Shown in pieces: positions 1-8,596 of a stretch of 64,000 nt of DNA (the stretch's first letter is position 1; every line of letters begins with the position of its first letter). The stretch lies in assembly GCA_017623935.1 (NCBI GenBank), contig JAGAOC010000034.1, forward strand, positions 20,375-84,374, in the 5' to 3' direction. The DNA comes from Agathobacter sp. GTDB taxonomy: Bacteria; Bacillota; Clostridia; Lachnospirales; Lachnospiraceae. The notes under the pieces were generated by a model, which did not search any database, was not told the origin of the DNA, and worked only from the letters and a program-made list of their open reading frames with translations. Both the position numbers and the translations under genes were made by a program.

Positions 1-594
1 ATTGGAAAAACCTTCTGTATTCTGGTTCTTCTGACCTTCGATAATGGTATCTACCAGATCTACAGTCTCATCAATCTTATCATTGATCACTAAATAATCA
101 TATTCTTCCATACCCTGAGATTCTTCTACTGCACGACTTAGTCTCGCGGCAATAACCTCTGGGGTTTCGGTGCCTCGACCTGTGAGGCGGTTCTTTAACT
201 CTTCTGCGCTAGGTGCTGTCACAAAAAGTAACAGGGTATCTGGGAATTGCTCTTTGATCTTAAGTGCTCCCTGAATCTCGATCTCTAAGATCACGCTCTT
301 GCCAGCGGAAAGCTGTTCTTCTACATAAGCTTTAGGGGTTCCGTAATAATTGCTTACATACTGGGCGTATTCCACCAGCGCCCCTTTTTGGATCATATCT
401 TCAAATTCTTCTTTTGTCACGAAAAAATAGTCGACACCGTGTTCTTCTCCTGGTCTTGGATCACGGGTGGTGGCAGAAACAGACAGGGCATATTTGTCAC
501 TGTATTTCTCCATTAATTTCTTCATGATAGTTCCTTTTCCAGAACCGGAAAAACCAGAAACTACTACAAGTATTCCTTTTTGCAAAGAACTCAT
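1..594 (-). CDS. gmk: Guanylate kinase (3' end outside window)
   Basis: Guanylate kinase phosphorylates GMP to GDP in the cytoplasm, in the purine nucleotide pathway. The reading frame stays open from the ATG at 594 to base 1 (198 codons); the family is about 200-210 residues, so only the last few codons are missing. Near the N-terminus a P-loop reads SGFSGSGKGT, followed by the GMP-binding segment SATTRDPRPGE and then GVDYFFV, all typical of Gmk. The start overlaps the remA stop in an ATGA junction, so the two are translationally coupled. The order yicC-remA-gmk is the usual Firmicutes one. Confidence 0.95.
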   Translation of the reverse strand, partial: MSSLQKGILVVVSGFSGSGKGTIMKKLMEKYSDKYALSVSATTRDPRPGEEHGVDYFFVTKEEFEDMIQKGALVEYAQYVSNYYGTPKAYVEEQLSAGKSVILEIEIQGALKIKEQFPDTLLLFVTAPSAEELKNRLTGRGTETPEVIAARLSRAVEESQGMEEYDYLVINDKIDETVDLVDTIIEGQKNQNTEGFSN

Positions 595-854
595 TCTTTT
601 TCCTCCATTGTGGTATCCATATTATGATATCTACCAGCCAGTGTATCTGGCTGCAATGCTGATAAGATCAGCCTATCCCCAAGAGTAAAAATGATACTTT
701 TTGTCTTTCGTCCCTGGGTCGCGTCGATCAGGGTGTTATTTTCTTTTGCCATCTGCACCTGACGCTTAGCAGGAGCAGAATCCGGTGAAATAATAGCAAT
801 GATCTTATCACTGCTGACCATATTTCCAAATCCAATATTTACTAATCTGCTCAT
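591..854 (-). CDS. remA: RemA (DUF370) DNA-binding regulator
   Basis: An 87-residue protein of the RemA/DUF370 family. The segment VNIGFGNMVSSDKIIAI followed by SPDSAPAKR near the N-terminus is the family signature. In Bacillus RemA is a DNA-binding activator of matrix and osmoprotection genes; here a DNA-binding regulatory role is inferred from family only. It sits between yicC (14-bp gap) and gmk (4-bp overlap), a conserved arrangement, and is probably transcribed from the yicC promoter. Confidence 0.93.
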   Translation of the reverse strand: MSRLVNIGFGNMVSSDKIIAIISPDSAPAKRQVQMAKENNTLIDATQGRKTKSIIFTLGDRLILSALQPDTLAGRYHNMDTTMEEKE

Positions 855-868
855 AGGACGACTCCCGC

Positions 869-1747
869 TTATTCAATATTCTGAATCTGTTCTCTTACCT
901 TCTCAATATCGGTCTTTAAGCTGATTCCTGTATCAGAGATCGCCAGATCATTCGCCTTAGAAAGAATCGTATTCGCTTCACGGTTCATTTCCTGAGCAAT
1001 GAAGTCTAATTTCCTTCCGATTCCACCGCCAGCTAATAAAGTATCCTTCACAGACTGAATATGACTGCGGAGACGAACGGTTTCTTCATCTACACAGACT
1101 TTATCTGCAAAGATCACAACTTCTGCAGCAATACGAGAATCATCGATCTGTCGATCCACAAGGATCTCTTTCATCTTCTCTTCTAAGCGGTTGCGATAAT
1201 CTTTCATAATGATAGGAGAACGTTCTTCTATGAAATCCACATAGGAAAGCATAGCATCTAATTTGGACAAAAGATCTGTCTTTAAGTTCTCTCCTTCTTT
1301 GATCCGGCTATCTACGAACTGGGCACAAGCTCCGCGAAGTGCCTGCTCTAATCCGCTCCAAAGTTCTTTCTCATCCAGACTCTGTTCTTCCATCACGAAG
1401 ACTTCCGGATAACGGGATAAGGTGCTGACACGAATATCATTCTCCAGATTAAAATCTTCTGCCATCTGGTTTAAATATTTCAGATATTCTCCAGCTAATG
1501 CTGCATTATATTGTAATGCAAAATTATTCTCATCATAATCCTCATATGTAATATAGACATCAACCTTGCCACGTTCCATGTATTCTTTTAAAATACTGCG
1601 GATATTTGTCTCGAAGAAATTGAGTTTCTTCGGCATTTTGATGTTCACATCCAGATATCGATGATTTACGGACTTAAGTTCTACGGTAAATTTGTGTTTC
1701 TCGTCGGCATATTCACATCTGCCAAAACCGGTCATACTTTTAATCAT
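869..1747 (-). CDS. YicC/YloC family endoribonuclease
   Basis: A 292-residue YicC-family protein. The N-terminus MIKSMTGFGR and the motif ELKSVNHRYLD are diagnostic, and the C-terminus (DIEKVREQIQNIE) matches the conserved family end. Family members are oligomeric endoribonucleases that act on RNA; the physiological substrate cannot be read here. The ATG has an AAAAGGA ribosome binding site at good spacing. First gene of the yicC-remA-gmk unit, with a near-consensus promoter at 1818-1846, divergent from rqcH. Confidence 0.93.
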   Translation of the reverse strand: MIKSMTGFGRCEYADEKHKFTVELKSVNHRYLDVNIKMPKKLNFFETNIRSILKEYMERGKVDVYITYEDYDENNFALQYNAALAGEYLKYLNQMAEDFNLENDIRVSTLSRYPEVFVMEEQSLDEKELWSGLEQALRGACAQFVDSRIKEGENLKTDLLSKLDAMLSYVDFIEERSPIIMKDYRNRLEEKMKEILVDRQIDDSRIAAEVVIFADKVCVDEETVRLRSHIQSVKDTLLAGGGIGRKLDFIAQEMNREANTILSKANDLAISDTGISLKTDIEKVREQIQNIE

Positions 1748-1817
1748 GTATTTGTCCTTTTTGAATAATCCCTTCCCAATCTACTCTACGCAAAACATTC
1801 CATGCATAGATAAATTT

Positions 1818-1846
1818 ATTATATAACTCTTTGTCCTTTACGTCAA
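1818..1846 (-). promoter_or_regulatory. Sigma-A promoter for yicC-remA-gmk
   Basis: On the minus strand the -35 box TTGACG (1841-1846) and the -10 box TATAAT (1818-1823) are separated by exactly 17 bp, about 70 bp upstream of the yicC ATG. It lies back to back with the rqcH promoter. Confidence 0.8.
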
Positions 1847-1852
1847 ATATTT

Positions 1853-1881
1853 TTGACACCTGTTTCTATTTCCTATATAAT
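1853..1881 (+). promoter_or_regulatory. Sigma-A promoter for rqcH
   Basis: Perfect consensus boxes: TTGACA (1853-1858), a 17-bp spacer, and TATAAT (1876-1881), about 60 bp upstream of the rqcH ATG. Its -35 box is only 6 bp from the -35 box of the divergent yicC promoter. Confidence 0.87.
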
Positions 1882-1941
1882 GTAAAATCAATAACAAAGA
1901 ATCATTTAAAATTGAATTTGTAACATATAAGGAGATTCACT

Positions 1942-3687
1942 ATGGCTTTAGACGGAATCGTTATTTCAAATTTAGTATATGAACTGAATCAGACTTTAAA
2001 AAACTCCCGGATCAGTAAGATCGCCCAGCCTGAGGCAGACGAACTTTTATTAACCTGCAAAGGACAAAACGGGCAACACCGGCTCTTATTATCTGCCAGT
2101 GCCTCTCTTCCATTTGTATACCTGACCCAAGAAAATAAGCCAAGTCCTTTGACTGCGCCGACTTTTTGTATGGTCTTAAGAAAACACATTGCCAATGGGA
2201 AGATCTTAGAGATCACCCAGCCTCATATGGAGCGAATCATCCATATTCGGGTGGAACATTTAAATGAGTTAGGGGATCTATGCGAAAAGACTCTCATCAT
2301 TGAGCTTATGGGAAAACATTCTAATATCATTTTCTGCAATGAAAAAGGCATGATCATCGACAGTATCAAGCACGTTTCTTCTGCTATGAGTTCTGTCCGA
2401 GAGGTATTGCCAGGCAGAGATTATTTTATTCCATCCACTCAGGAAGATAAGAAAAATCCATTAGTCATGGATAAGATACAGGTTATGGAAGCCTTGTCCG
2501 GAAAACCTGTTTCCGTTGCAAAGGCAATCTATACCACTTTTACCGGGATCAGCCCGCTTATTGCCCAGGAAGTCGCATACCGGGCAGGAATTGACGGTGA
2601 TGCACCGGTTGCTTCTCTTTCTGAGGAACAACTGCTTCATTTATCGAATCTGTTCTGTTTTGTGATGGAGGATATCAAAGAAGGCGTTTTTCAGCCAGTT
2701 ATCGTTCGAAACGGCAGAGAACCGGTAGACTTCTCTTCTATCCCTCTGACCCAGTATCAGGATATGGAAGTTGAAAATGTAGATTCTATTTCCAGTGTAT
2801 TAGAGAATTTCTATGCAGAAAAGAACCAGTACACCCGAATCCGCCAGAAATCTGTAGATCTGCGGAAGATCGTCTCTACTGCATTAGATCGAAACCAGAA
2901 AAAATACCAGCTTCAGATGAAGCAGTTAAAAGATACGGAAAAAAAAGAAAAATACAAGGTCTATGGAGAATTGATCCAGGCTTATGGATATGGTCTTCCA
3001 GAAGGCGCAACGGTCTTAGAAGCAGAAAATTACTATGACAATAACAAAATGATCTCTATTCCACTGGACAAAGATCTGACCCCCCTTGAAAATGCCAAGA
3101 AGTATTTTGACCGCTACGGTAAGTTAAAACGAACCTACGAAGCCTTATCCGAATTGATCTTAGAGACAAAAAATGAGATCGAACATTTGGAATCTATCCA
3201 GAATTCCTTAGATATTGCTGTTTCCGCAGATGATCTGGTTCAGATCAAAGAAGAATTAGTGGAATTTGGCTTTATTAAAAAAGGCCATGGCGGAAAGAAA
3301 GTCCGCTCTAAGAGCAAGCCTTTCCACTATATCTCCTCGGATGGATATGATATTTATGTAGGTAAGAACAATTACCAGAATGACGAACTGACCTTCAAGG
3401 TTGCCACCGGAAATGACTGGTGGTTCCATGCAAAAGGTATGCCAGGCTCCCACGTTATCGTAAAATCCCGTAACGAAGAACTGCCGGATCGGGTCTTTGA
3501 AGAAGCCGGAATGTTAGCTGGTTACTACTCCAAAGGCAGAGACAGTGACAAGATCGAGATTGATTATCTCCAGAAAAAGAACATCAAAAAACCGAATGGA
3601 AGTGCCCCGGGATTCGTGGTATATTATACCAATTTCTCCCTGACCATCCATCCGGATATCAGTCATTTACAATTGATCGAATCATAA
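1942..3687 (+). CDS. rqcH: RqcH-type NFACT ribosome quality control protein
   Basis: A 581-residue NFACT protein (also annotated as fibronectin-binding protein). Family members bind obstructed 50S subunits and, with tRNA-Ala, add C-terminal alanine tails to stalled nascent chains. The order is an NFACT-N domain (about 1-270), a coiled-coil middle rich in Lys and Glu (about 290-430), and NFACT-R near the C-terminus with WWFHAKGMPGSHVIV. The residues matching the functional Asp97-Arg98 pair of Bacillus RqcH are Glu97-Arg98 here. The ATG has an AAGGAG ribosome binding site. It is monocistronic, with a consensus promoter and a downstream intrinsic terminator. Confidence 0.93.
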   Translation: MALDGIVISNLVYELNQTLKNSRISKIAQPEADELLLTCKGQNGQHRLLLSASASLPFVYLTQENKPSPLTAPTFCMVLRKHIANGKILEITQPHMERIIHIRVEHLNELGDLCEKTLIIELMGKHSNIIFCNEKGMIIDSIKHVSSAMSSVREVLPGRDYFIPSTQEDKKNPLVMDKIQVMEALSGKPVSVAKAIYTTFTGISPLIAQEVAYRAGIDGDAPVASLSEEQLLHLSNLFCFVMEDIKEGVFQPVIVRNGREPVDFSSIPLTQYQDMEVENVDSISSVLENFYAEKNQYTRIRQKSVDLRKIVSTALDRNQKKYQLQMKQLKDTEKKEKYKVYGELIQAYGYGLPEGATVLEAENYYDNNKMISIPLDKDLTPLENAKKYFDRYGKLKRTYEALSELILETKNEIEHLESIQNSLDIAVSADDLVQIKEELVEFGFIKKGHGGKKVRSKSKPFHYISSDGYDIYVGKNNYQNDELTFKVATGNDWWFHAKGMPGSHVIVKSRNEELPDRVFEEAGMLAGYYSKGRDSDKIEIDYLQKKNIKKPNGSAPGFVVYYTNFSLTIHPDISHLQLIES

Positions 3688-3709
3688 ACCAAGACACTAC
3701 GTGTCAATT

Positions 3710-3761
3710 ATGCGCAGCGCGCGGAGAAGAAGTTTATTGCTTCGCAATACCGCTTGCGCGC
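3710..3761 (-). repeat. Dispersed intergenic hairpin repeat, copy A
   Basis: Read on the minus strand, this stretch contains GCGGTATTGCGAAGCAAT followed by a pyrimidine-rich spacer, CCGCG and TGCGCAT. It is nearly identical over about 39 bases to copy B (37928-37980), in opposite orientation, and clearly related to copy C (52345-52392). It can fold as an outer GCGG/CCGC stem with an inner ATTGC-GAA-GCAAT hairpin. It lies between the convergent rqcH and recG genes. Confidence 0.7.
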
Positions 3762-3792
3762 AGAGATTGTGCTCCGCACAATCTCTTTTTTT
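3762..3792 (+). terminator. Intrinsic terminator of rqcH
   Basis: A perfect 10-bp stem (AGAGATTGTG with CACAATCTCT, loop CTCCG) is followed directly by a run of seven T on the plus strand. There is no T-run on the minus side, so it serves rqcH. Confidence 0.88.
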
Positions 3793-3798
3793 GCGTTT

Positions 3799-5850
3799 TT
3801 ATAAAATAATAGTCTCCATATATCCCTGCATCCTCTGGAAAAGAACCTGATGTTCTTCTGCTTCTAACAACGGATCTTCTTCTAGGAGATCTTTTACTGC
3901 TTCCTGGGCTTTCATCAGTACATCCGCGTCCTGATAGATGTCCGCTAACTGAAAGGCGATATCGCCGCTCTGGCGGATTCCAAAGAAATCCCCAGGACCT
4001 CGGAGTTTTAAGTCTTCGCTGGCAATAAAAAATCCGTCGTTGGATTTATTTAAGATTTCCAAACGCTTTTTGGCAGTCTTGCTGGAGCTGGTATTGACCA
4101 TAATACAGTAAGACTGGGCGTCTCCTCGTCCTACTCGCCCCCGAAGCTGATGAAGCTGGGCAAGTCCGAATTTATCAGCATTTTCTACCATCATCACTGT
4201 GGCATTTGGCACATTCACCCCAACTTCTACTACTGTTGTAGAAACAAGGATCTGCACTTCATTTTTTTCAAAAGCTTCCATCACTTCGTTCTTTAAGGCA
4301 GGTTTCATTTTGCCATGAAGGATCCCGATCTGAATCTCCGGAGAAAGCTCTCTGGATAATTTCTTTGCATAATCTATGACATTTTCCCCTTCTGAATTTT
4401 CCGTTTCCTCTACCAAAGGACAAATAATATAGACCTGATGACCTTCTTTGATCTGTTGTTCCATAAATTCATAGGCTTTTGGCCGATAGCCCTGATTGAC
4501 CACACAGTTTTTGATGGGAAGTCGTTTAGCCGGAACCTCATCAATGACAGAAATATCCATATCGCCATAGATAATAATAGCAAGGGTTCTCGGAATCGGA
4601 GTAGCACTCATGACTAAAATATGAGGATGATGGCCTTTTCCAGCGAAAACATCACGCTGTTTTACTCCAAAACGGTGTTGCTCGTCTGTGATGACTAAGG
4701 CAAGTTCTGCAAATTCTACCTTGTCCTGAATCAAGGCATGGGTTCCAATGATCATGGCATTTGGGAAAAGCTGCAGCCTCTCATAAGCATTTCGCTTCTC
4801 TCTGGCGGTCATAGACCCACTTAAAAAGATCACAGGATAATTTAGTCCAAAATCTTGGCATAATTTCAGATAAGACTCGTAGTGCTGTCTCGCTAAGACT
4901 TCTGTAGGCGCCATAATAGCCGACTGATAGCCGCTGTAAGAACACCATGCCATCATAAGGAATGCTACAATAGTCTTACCGGAACCTACATCTCCCTGTA
5001 AAAGCCGCTGCATTACATAAGGGCTGGACATATCTTCTTTGATCTGGCCAATACTGCGAAGCTGAGCCCCCGTCAGTTCATAAGGAAGCTTCGCGATTAG
5101 ATCCTCTACAAAAGAATCCTGTTTGAAAGAAAAAGTATTTTCCTCTTTGATAGTTGCTTCTTTCTGGTACTGGATTCCCATTAAAAACAAGAAAAACTCG
5201 TCAAAAACCAGCCGATTTCTCGCCGAGATCAAGGTATCCATGGAATCCGGGAAATGAATTTGCTTAATAGCATAGTTATATTCACAAAGTTCGTTTTCTT
5301 TTCGGATCTCTGCTGGCAGATAGTCCATCAAGAGATTTTCCTGACTTAAGACACTTTGGAGAGTCTTGGTCATGAGATTATTGGTAATTCCTGCCGTCAA
5401 GCTATACACCGGCATAAACTGCTCTTCCATGGCCTGATATTTTTCCACTTCGTAAATAACCGGCTGTTCCATGACATATTTTTGGTTCTTGATAGTAACT
5501 TTTCCATAAAAGACAAAATATTTTCCGAAAGTCAGCGTACTTTTTAAATAAGGCATACGATACCAGATGAGCTGCATTTTATGGCCTTCACTTCCGATAT
5601 CAAGCAAAGTCAAAGACATTCTTGCAGTATTTTTCACTACCGGGGTACGCTGTACTCTTGCCACGATGGCATGATGTTCTTCTGTTAAAGAAGTCAGTTC
5701 ATTGATATCTTCCATTTTCGGATATTGGATATATGTACGGGGAAAAGAAAGGAGTATATCACCAACGGTGTATACTCCCATTTTTGCAAATGAATCTTTG
5801 GTTTTTGCTCCAATCCCCTTCACATCTGTAATAGGTGAATTGTATTTCAT
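3799..5850 (-). CDS. recG: ATP-dependent DNA helicase RecG
   Basis: RecG remodels stalled replication forks and branched DNA. The 683-residue length is normal. An N-terminal wedge/OB domain (about 1-250) is followed by helicase motifs: Walker A GDVGSGKT, a DEQH box in TDEQHRFGVKQR, motif III MSATPIPRT, and the C-terminal helicase half with QLRGRVGRG. The ATG at 5850 has AGGAG 5 bases upstream. It follows the FakA-like gene by 11 bp and is probably co-transcribed with it. Confidence 0.97.
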   Translation of the reverse strand: MKYNSPITDVKGIGAKTKDSFAKMGVYTVGDILLSFPRTYIQYPKMEDINELTSLTEEHHAIVARVQRTPVVKNTARMSLTLLDIGSEGHKMQLIWYRMPYLKSTLTFGKYFVFYGKVTIKNQKYVMEQPVIYEVEKYQAMEEQFMPVYSLTAGITNNLMTKTLQSVLSQENLLMDYLPAEIRKENELCEYNYAIKQIHFPDSMDTLISARNRLVFDEFFLFLMGIQYQKEATIKEENTFSFKQDSFVEDLIAKLPYELTGAQLRSIGQIKEDMSSPYVMQRLLQGDVGSGKTIVAFLMMAWCSYSGYQSAIMAPTEVLARQHYESYLKLCQDFGLNYPVIFLSGSMTAREKRNAYERLQLFPNAMIIGTHALIQDKVEFAELALVITDEQHRFGVKQRDVFAGKGHHPHILVMSATPIPRTLAIIIYGDMDISVIDEVPAKRLPIKNCVVNQGYRPKAYEFMEQQIKEGHQVYIICPLVEETENSEGENVIDYAKKLSRELSPEIQIGILHGKMKPALKNEVMEAFEKNEVQILVSTTVVEVGVNVPNATVMMVENADKFGLAQLHQLRGRVGRGDAQSYCIMVNTSSSKTAKKRLEILNKSNDGFFIASEDLKLRGPGDFFGIRQSGDIAFQLADIYQDADVLMKAQEAVKDLLEEDPLLEAEEHQVLFQRMQGYMETIIL

Positions 5851-5861
5851 ATGATCTCCTG

Positions 5862-7541
5862 TTATTCTACAGAAATTACATAGTAGTAAATTGGCTGTCC
5901 ACCATCGTTGATCTCTACTTCGATATCTGGATATTTCTCTTCAATTGCTGCAGAGATCTCTTCTGCGTCTGCTTCAGAAGAATCACTTCCGAAGTAAATG
6001 CTCACAATTGCAGAATCCTCATCTACCATCTCATCGATCATTTCAAGAGTAACTGCTTTCAAATCTGTTCCTACAGCAAGGATGGATTTATCACCGATTC
6101 CCATGTAGTCATCCTGTTTGATGGTCTTACCATCGATCTCTGTATCACGAACTGCATAAGTTACCTGTCCAGTCTTAACGTTCTGGATCTCAGCTAACAT
6201 GGTATCTTCGTTCTCTTCTGGAGTATGCTCTCCAATAAAGTTCACTAAAGCAGTGATTCCCTGTGGGATTGTCTTAGTAGGGATTACGATGATCTGCTTA
6301 TCTTCTACTAAAGATGCTGCCTGGTTTGCAGCCATAACAATATTCTTATTATTAGGAAGAATGAAGATAGTCTTAGCATTTACATTCTCAATAGCAGTCA
6401 ACATATCCTCTGTACTTGGGTTCATGGTCTGACCACCTTCGATAATGTAGTCAACGCCAAGTCCTTTGAAGATCTCGTTCATACCTTCCCCGATAGAAAC
6501 GGAAATAAAGCCCATTTCCTTAGCTGGTTCTGCTGGTGCAACAGGTTTTTCAGCTTCTTCTGCTTTCTGCTGTTCTGCCACCTTAGCAGCATCCTTGATC
6601 AGCTTCTCCTGGTGCTCTTCACGCATATTATCAATCTTAATACGGCTTAAGGAACCAAAAGTTAAAGCTTTCTGGATTGCAAGACCCGGGTCATTGGTAT
6701 GTACGTGGGTCTTAACGATCTCGTCATCTGCAACAACAACGATAGAATCACCGATGGACTCTAAAAATCCCTTGTACTCCAATTCTTCTTTGTCACTCAT
6801 GGTCTGATTCAGAACAATGATAAATTCTGTACAATAACCAAACTTGATCTCTTCTTCTGTCTGAGCTGAGATCTTAACCACACCGGAACCTGTTGTAGCT
6901 CCTTCGATGGAATAATCGATCTCTTTGCCAAGAAGAGAATCATAAGCACCTTTTAATACCTGCATTAATCCCTGTCCGCCGGAATCTACTACACCAGCCT
7001 GTTTTAAAACTGGGAGCATCTCTGGTGTCTGGCTTAATACATAATCTGCGTGTTTGATGATCTCATCACAGAAATATACCAGGTCATCAGTTTCGTCAGC
7101 TAATTCTAATGCTTTATCTGCAGCTCCTTTAGCTACGGTAAGGATCGTTCCTTCCTTAGGCTTCATAACTGCTTTGTATGCTGTTTCTACAGCTTTCTGA
7201 CATGCTTCACATAAAATGGAAACATCTACAGTATCATATTCTTTAATAACTTTACAGAATCCTCTGAATAACTGGGATAAGATAACACCGGAATTACCTC
7301 TTGCTCCACGCAGGGAACCAGAAGAAATTGCTTTCGCCAGTTGTTCCATTGATGGATTCTCCAGAGAACTTACTTCTTTGGCTGCTGACATAATTGTCAT
7401 TGACATATTTGTACCGGTATCACCATCAGGAACCGGGAATACGTTCAGCTCATTGATCCATTCTTTCTTCGCATCAAGATTCTTAGCACCAGCCAAGAAC
7501 ATCTTTGACAGTTTCTCCGCATTAATTGTTCTGATTTCCAC
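5862..7541 (-). CDS. fakA: DAK2/DegV-type kinase, FakA (YloV) family
   Basis: A 559-residue protein of the YloV/FakA family, the ATP-binding subunit that phosphorylates FakB-bound fatty acids. The N-terminal DhaL (DAK2) domain (about 1-200) contains NVFPVPDGDTGTNMSMT, with the metal-binding aspartates, and GARGNSGVILSQLFRG. A middle domain and a C-terminal domain follow, with an Ala/Glu/Pro-rich linker near residues 318-340. No FakB gene is in the window, so the fatty-acid role is inferred from the family. It is preceded by the Asp23 protein (14 bp) and followed by recG; asp23-yloV-recG is a conserved Firmicutes order. Confidence 0.88.
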   Translation of the reverse strand: MEIRTINAEKLSKMFLAGAKNLDAKKEWINELNVFPVPDGDTGTNMSMTIMSAAKEVSSLENPSMEQLAKAISSGSLRGARGNSGVILSQLFRGFCKVIKEYDTVDVSILCEACQKAVETAYKAVMKPKEGTILTVAKGAADKALELADETDDLVYFCDEIIKHADYVLSQTPEMLPVLKQAGVVDSGGQGLMQVLKGAYDSLLGKEIDYSIEGATTGSGVVKISAQTEEEIKFGYCTEFIIVLNQTMSDKEELEYKGFLESIGDSIVVVADDEIVKTHVHTNDPGLAIQKALTFGSLSRIKIDNMREEHQEKLIKDAAKVAEQQKAEEAEKPVAPAEPAKEMGFISVSIGEGMNEIFKGLGVDYIIEGGQTMNPSTEDMLTAIENVNAKTIFILPNNKNIVMAANQAASLVEDKQIIVIPTKTIPQGITALVNFIGEHTPEENEDTMLAEIQNVKTGQVTYAVRDTEIDGKTIKQDDYMGIGDKSILAVGTDLKAVTLEMIDEMVDEDSAIVSIYFGSDSSEADAEEISAAIEEKYPDIEVEINDGGQPIYYYVISVE

Positions 7542-7555
7542 CTCTTTAGACCTCC

Positions 7556-7915
7556 TTAATCAATGACTCTTACGCCTTCAACGTAGATATTGATTTTTTT
7601 GATTGCCATCCCAGTAAAAGATTCTACTTTATACTTTACAGTTTCAATCAGGTTATCAGAAACTGTACTAATGCTGACACCATAGGAGACAATTACATGA
7701 AAATCAATCGTAATTTCATTATCCTCATCTACATGGACATTAATTCCATGTGACAGATAGTCTCTTTTTAAAAGTTTTACAAGACCGTCTTTCATATTGA
7801 CTGCAGCCATACCTACAATACCAAAGCACTCAACAGCGACAGAACCTGCATAGGTTGCAATGACATCATTGTCGATTAAAATTGTACCATACTGGTTTTC
7901 CATTTGTCCCTTCAT
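7556..7915 (-). CDS. Asp23/Gls24 family protein (YloU-like)
   Basis: A 119-residue Asp23/Gls24-family protein, matched by the N-terminal strand-rich start, the segment YAGSVAVECFGIVGMA and the C-terminal NIYVEGVRV. Related proteins are membrane-associated or linked to fatty-acid kinase function. I start at the ATG at 7915 and not at 7930: the GGAGG ribosome binding site overlaps the 7930 ATG and sits 8 bases before the 7915 ATG. First gene of the asp23-fakA-recG unit. Confidence 0.9.
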   Translation of the reverse strand: MKGQMENQYGTILIDNDVIATYAGSVAVECFGIVGMAAVNMKDGLVKLLKRDYLSHGINVHVDEDNEITIDFHVIVSYGVSISTVSDNLIETVKYKVESFTGMAIKKINIYVEGVRVID

Positions 7916-7953
7916 ATGTTTAACCTCCATGAAATTCAGACGTAGCTACTTAT

Positions 7954-7982
7954 ATTATACCCATTTTTAAGGAAAAAGCAAA
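7954..7982 (-). promoter_or_regulatory. Probable promoter of asp23-fakA-recG
   Basis: Minus-strand TTTGCT (7977-7982), a 17-bp spacer and TATAAT (7954-7959), about 40 bp upstream of the asp23 start. The -10 is perfect and the -35 moderate. Confidence 0.6.
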
Positions 7983-8020
7983 CAATATGTAAATTTATTT
8001 CAATTTTTTATATTTTAGCC

Positions 8021-8049
8021 TTGCAATATGAATTTGAATCTGATAGAAT
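8021..8049 (+). promoter_or_regulatory. Probable promoter of rpmB
   Basis: TTGCAA (8021-8026), a 17-bp spacer and TAGAAT (8044-8049), about 55 bp upstream of rpmB. Confidence 0.65.
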
Positions 8050-8106
8050 AAGCATGTTGTGAGCTTAGGATAATAAGCTTAATGAATAGCAAGGAGGTGC
8101 AATGTC

Positions 8107-8292
8107 ATGGCAAAATGTGCAGTATGTGAAAAAGGCGTTCATTATGGAAACAATGTCAGCCACTCTCATAGAAGATCAAATAGAATCTGGAAATCAAACA
8201 TTAAGAAAGTTAGTTGCAAAGTTAACGGTGTACCACAGAAATTATATGTTTGTGCTTCCTGCTTAAGATCTGGAAAAGTTGAAAGAGCTTAA
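8107..8292 (+). CDS. rpmB: 50S ribosomal protein L28
   Basis: A 61-residue L28, a component of the large ribosomal subunit. It shows the zinc-binding form, with CAVC near the N-terminus and CASC near the C-terminus, and the segment HSHRRSNRIWKSNI typical of the family. A strong AAGGAGG site precedes the ATG. It is a single-gene unit between its own promoter and terminator. Confidence 0.97.
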   Translation: MAKCAVCEKGVHYGNNVSHSHRRSNRIWKSNIKKVSCKVNGVPQKLYVCASCLRSGKVERA

Positions 8293-8307
8293 TTGTAAAT
8301 GAACTTT

Positions 8308-8336
8308 AGAGTCGTCCAATTGGACGGCTCTTTTTT
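8308..8336 (+). terminator. Intrinsic terminator of rpmB
   Basis: A 10-bp stem (AGAGTCGTCC with GGACGGCTCT, one G-T wobble, AATT loop) followed by a T-run. Confidence 0.9.
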
Positions 8337-8385
8337 CATTTACTGGGGAATTCCCAGAAAACGCCAGCAAACACTGCTATTTCAT

Positions 8386-8550
8386 TTATCTCTTACAGCT
8401 GAACAGATAATAGCTGATCAGCATACTGATCCCAATGATCACTACTCTGCATAGATCATTCGGCAGAAACATACACACTACCATTCCCAGAGCGAACCAG
8501 AAAATAATAAATCCCCACACTCTTTTCAAAATAAGCACCAAAAAAGACAT
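8386..8550 (-). CDS. Small two-span membrane protein, unknown function
   Basis: A 54-codon frame reading from the ATG at 8550 to the TAA at 8386. It has two hydrophobic segments, around residues 11-29 (with IIFWFALGMVV) and 35-50 (IIGISMLISYYLF), separated by a short polar turn (PNDL), and ends SCKR. The composition and the K-R-x-W/F-G start resemble tiny membrane proteins often found in Clostridia, but I cannot assign a function. No convincing ribosome binding site precedes the ATG, which lies inside the ytfJ terminator hairpin. Alternative starts are GTG at 8538 or TTG at 8529. It follows ytfJ by 46 bp. Confidence 0.55.
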   Translation of the reverse strand: MSFLVLILKRVWGFIIFWFALGMVVCMFLPNDLCRVVIIGISMLISYYLFSCKR

Positions 8551-8568
8551 ATATTACTATAATATATG
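8540..8568 (-). terminator. AT-rich intrinsic terminator after ytfJ
   Basis: On the minus strand a 9-bp inverted repeat (arms 8548-8556 and 8560-8568, 3-base loop) is followed by GTC and six T. It lies 28 bp past the ytfJ stop. The 54-codon membrane ORF begins within it. Confidence 0.6.
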
Positions 8569-8596
8569 CCTTTTACGATTCTTGTATTCAGTTGAA

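Noticed and set aside
5835-7566. Several plus-strand ORFs of 77-120 codons opposite the FakA-like gene
   Set aside because: They lie wholly antisense to a well-supported gene, lack ribosome binding sites, and show no domain.
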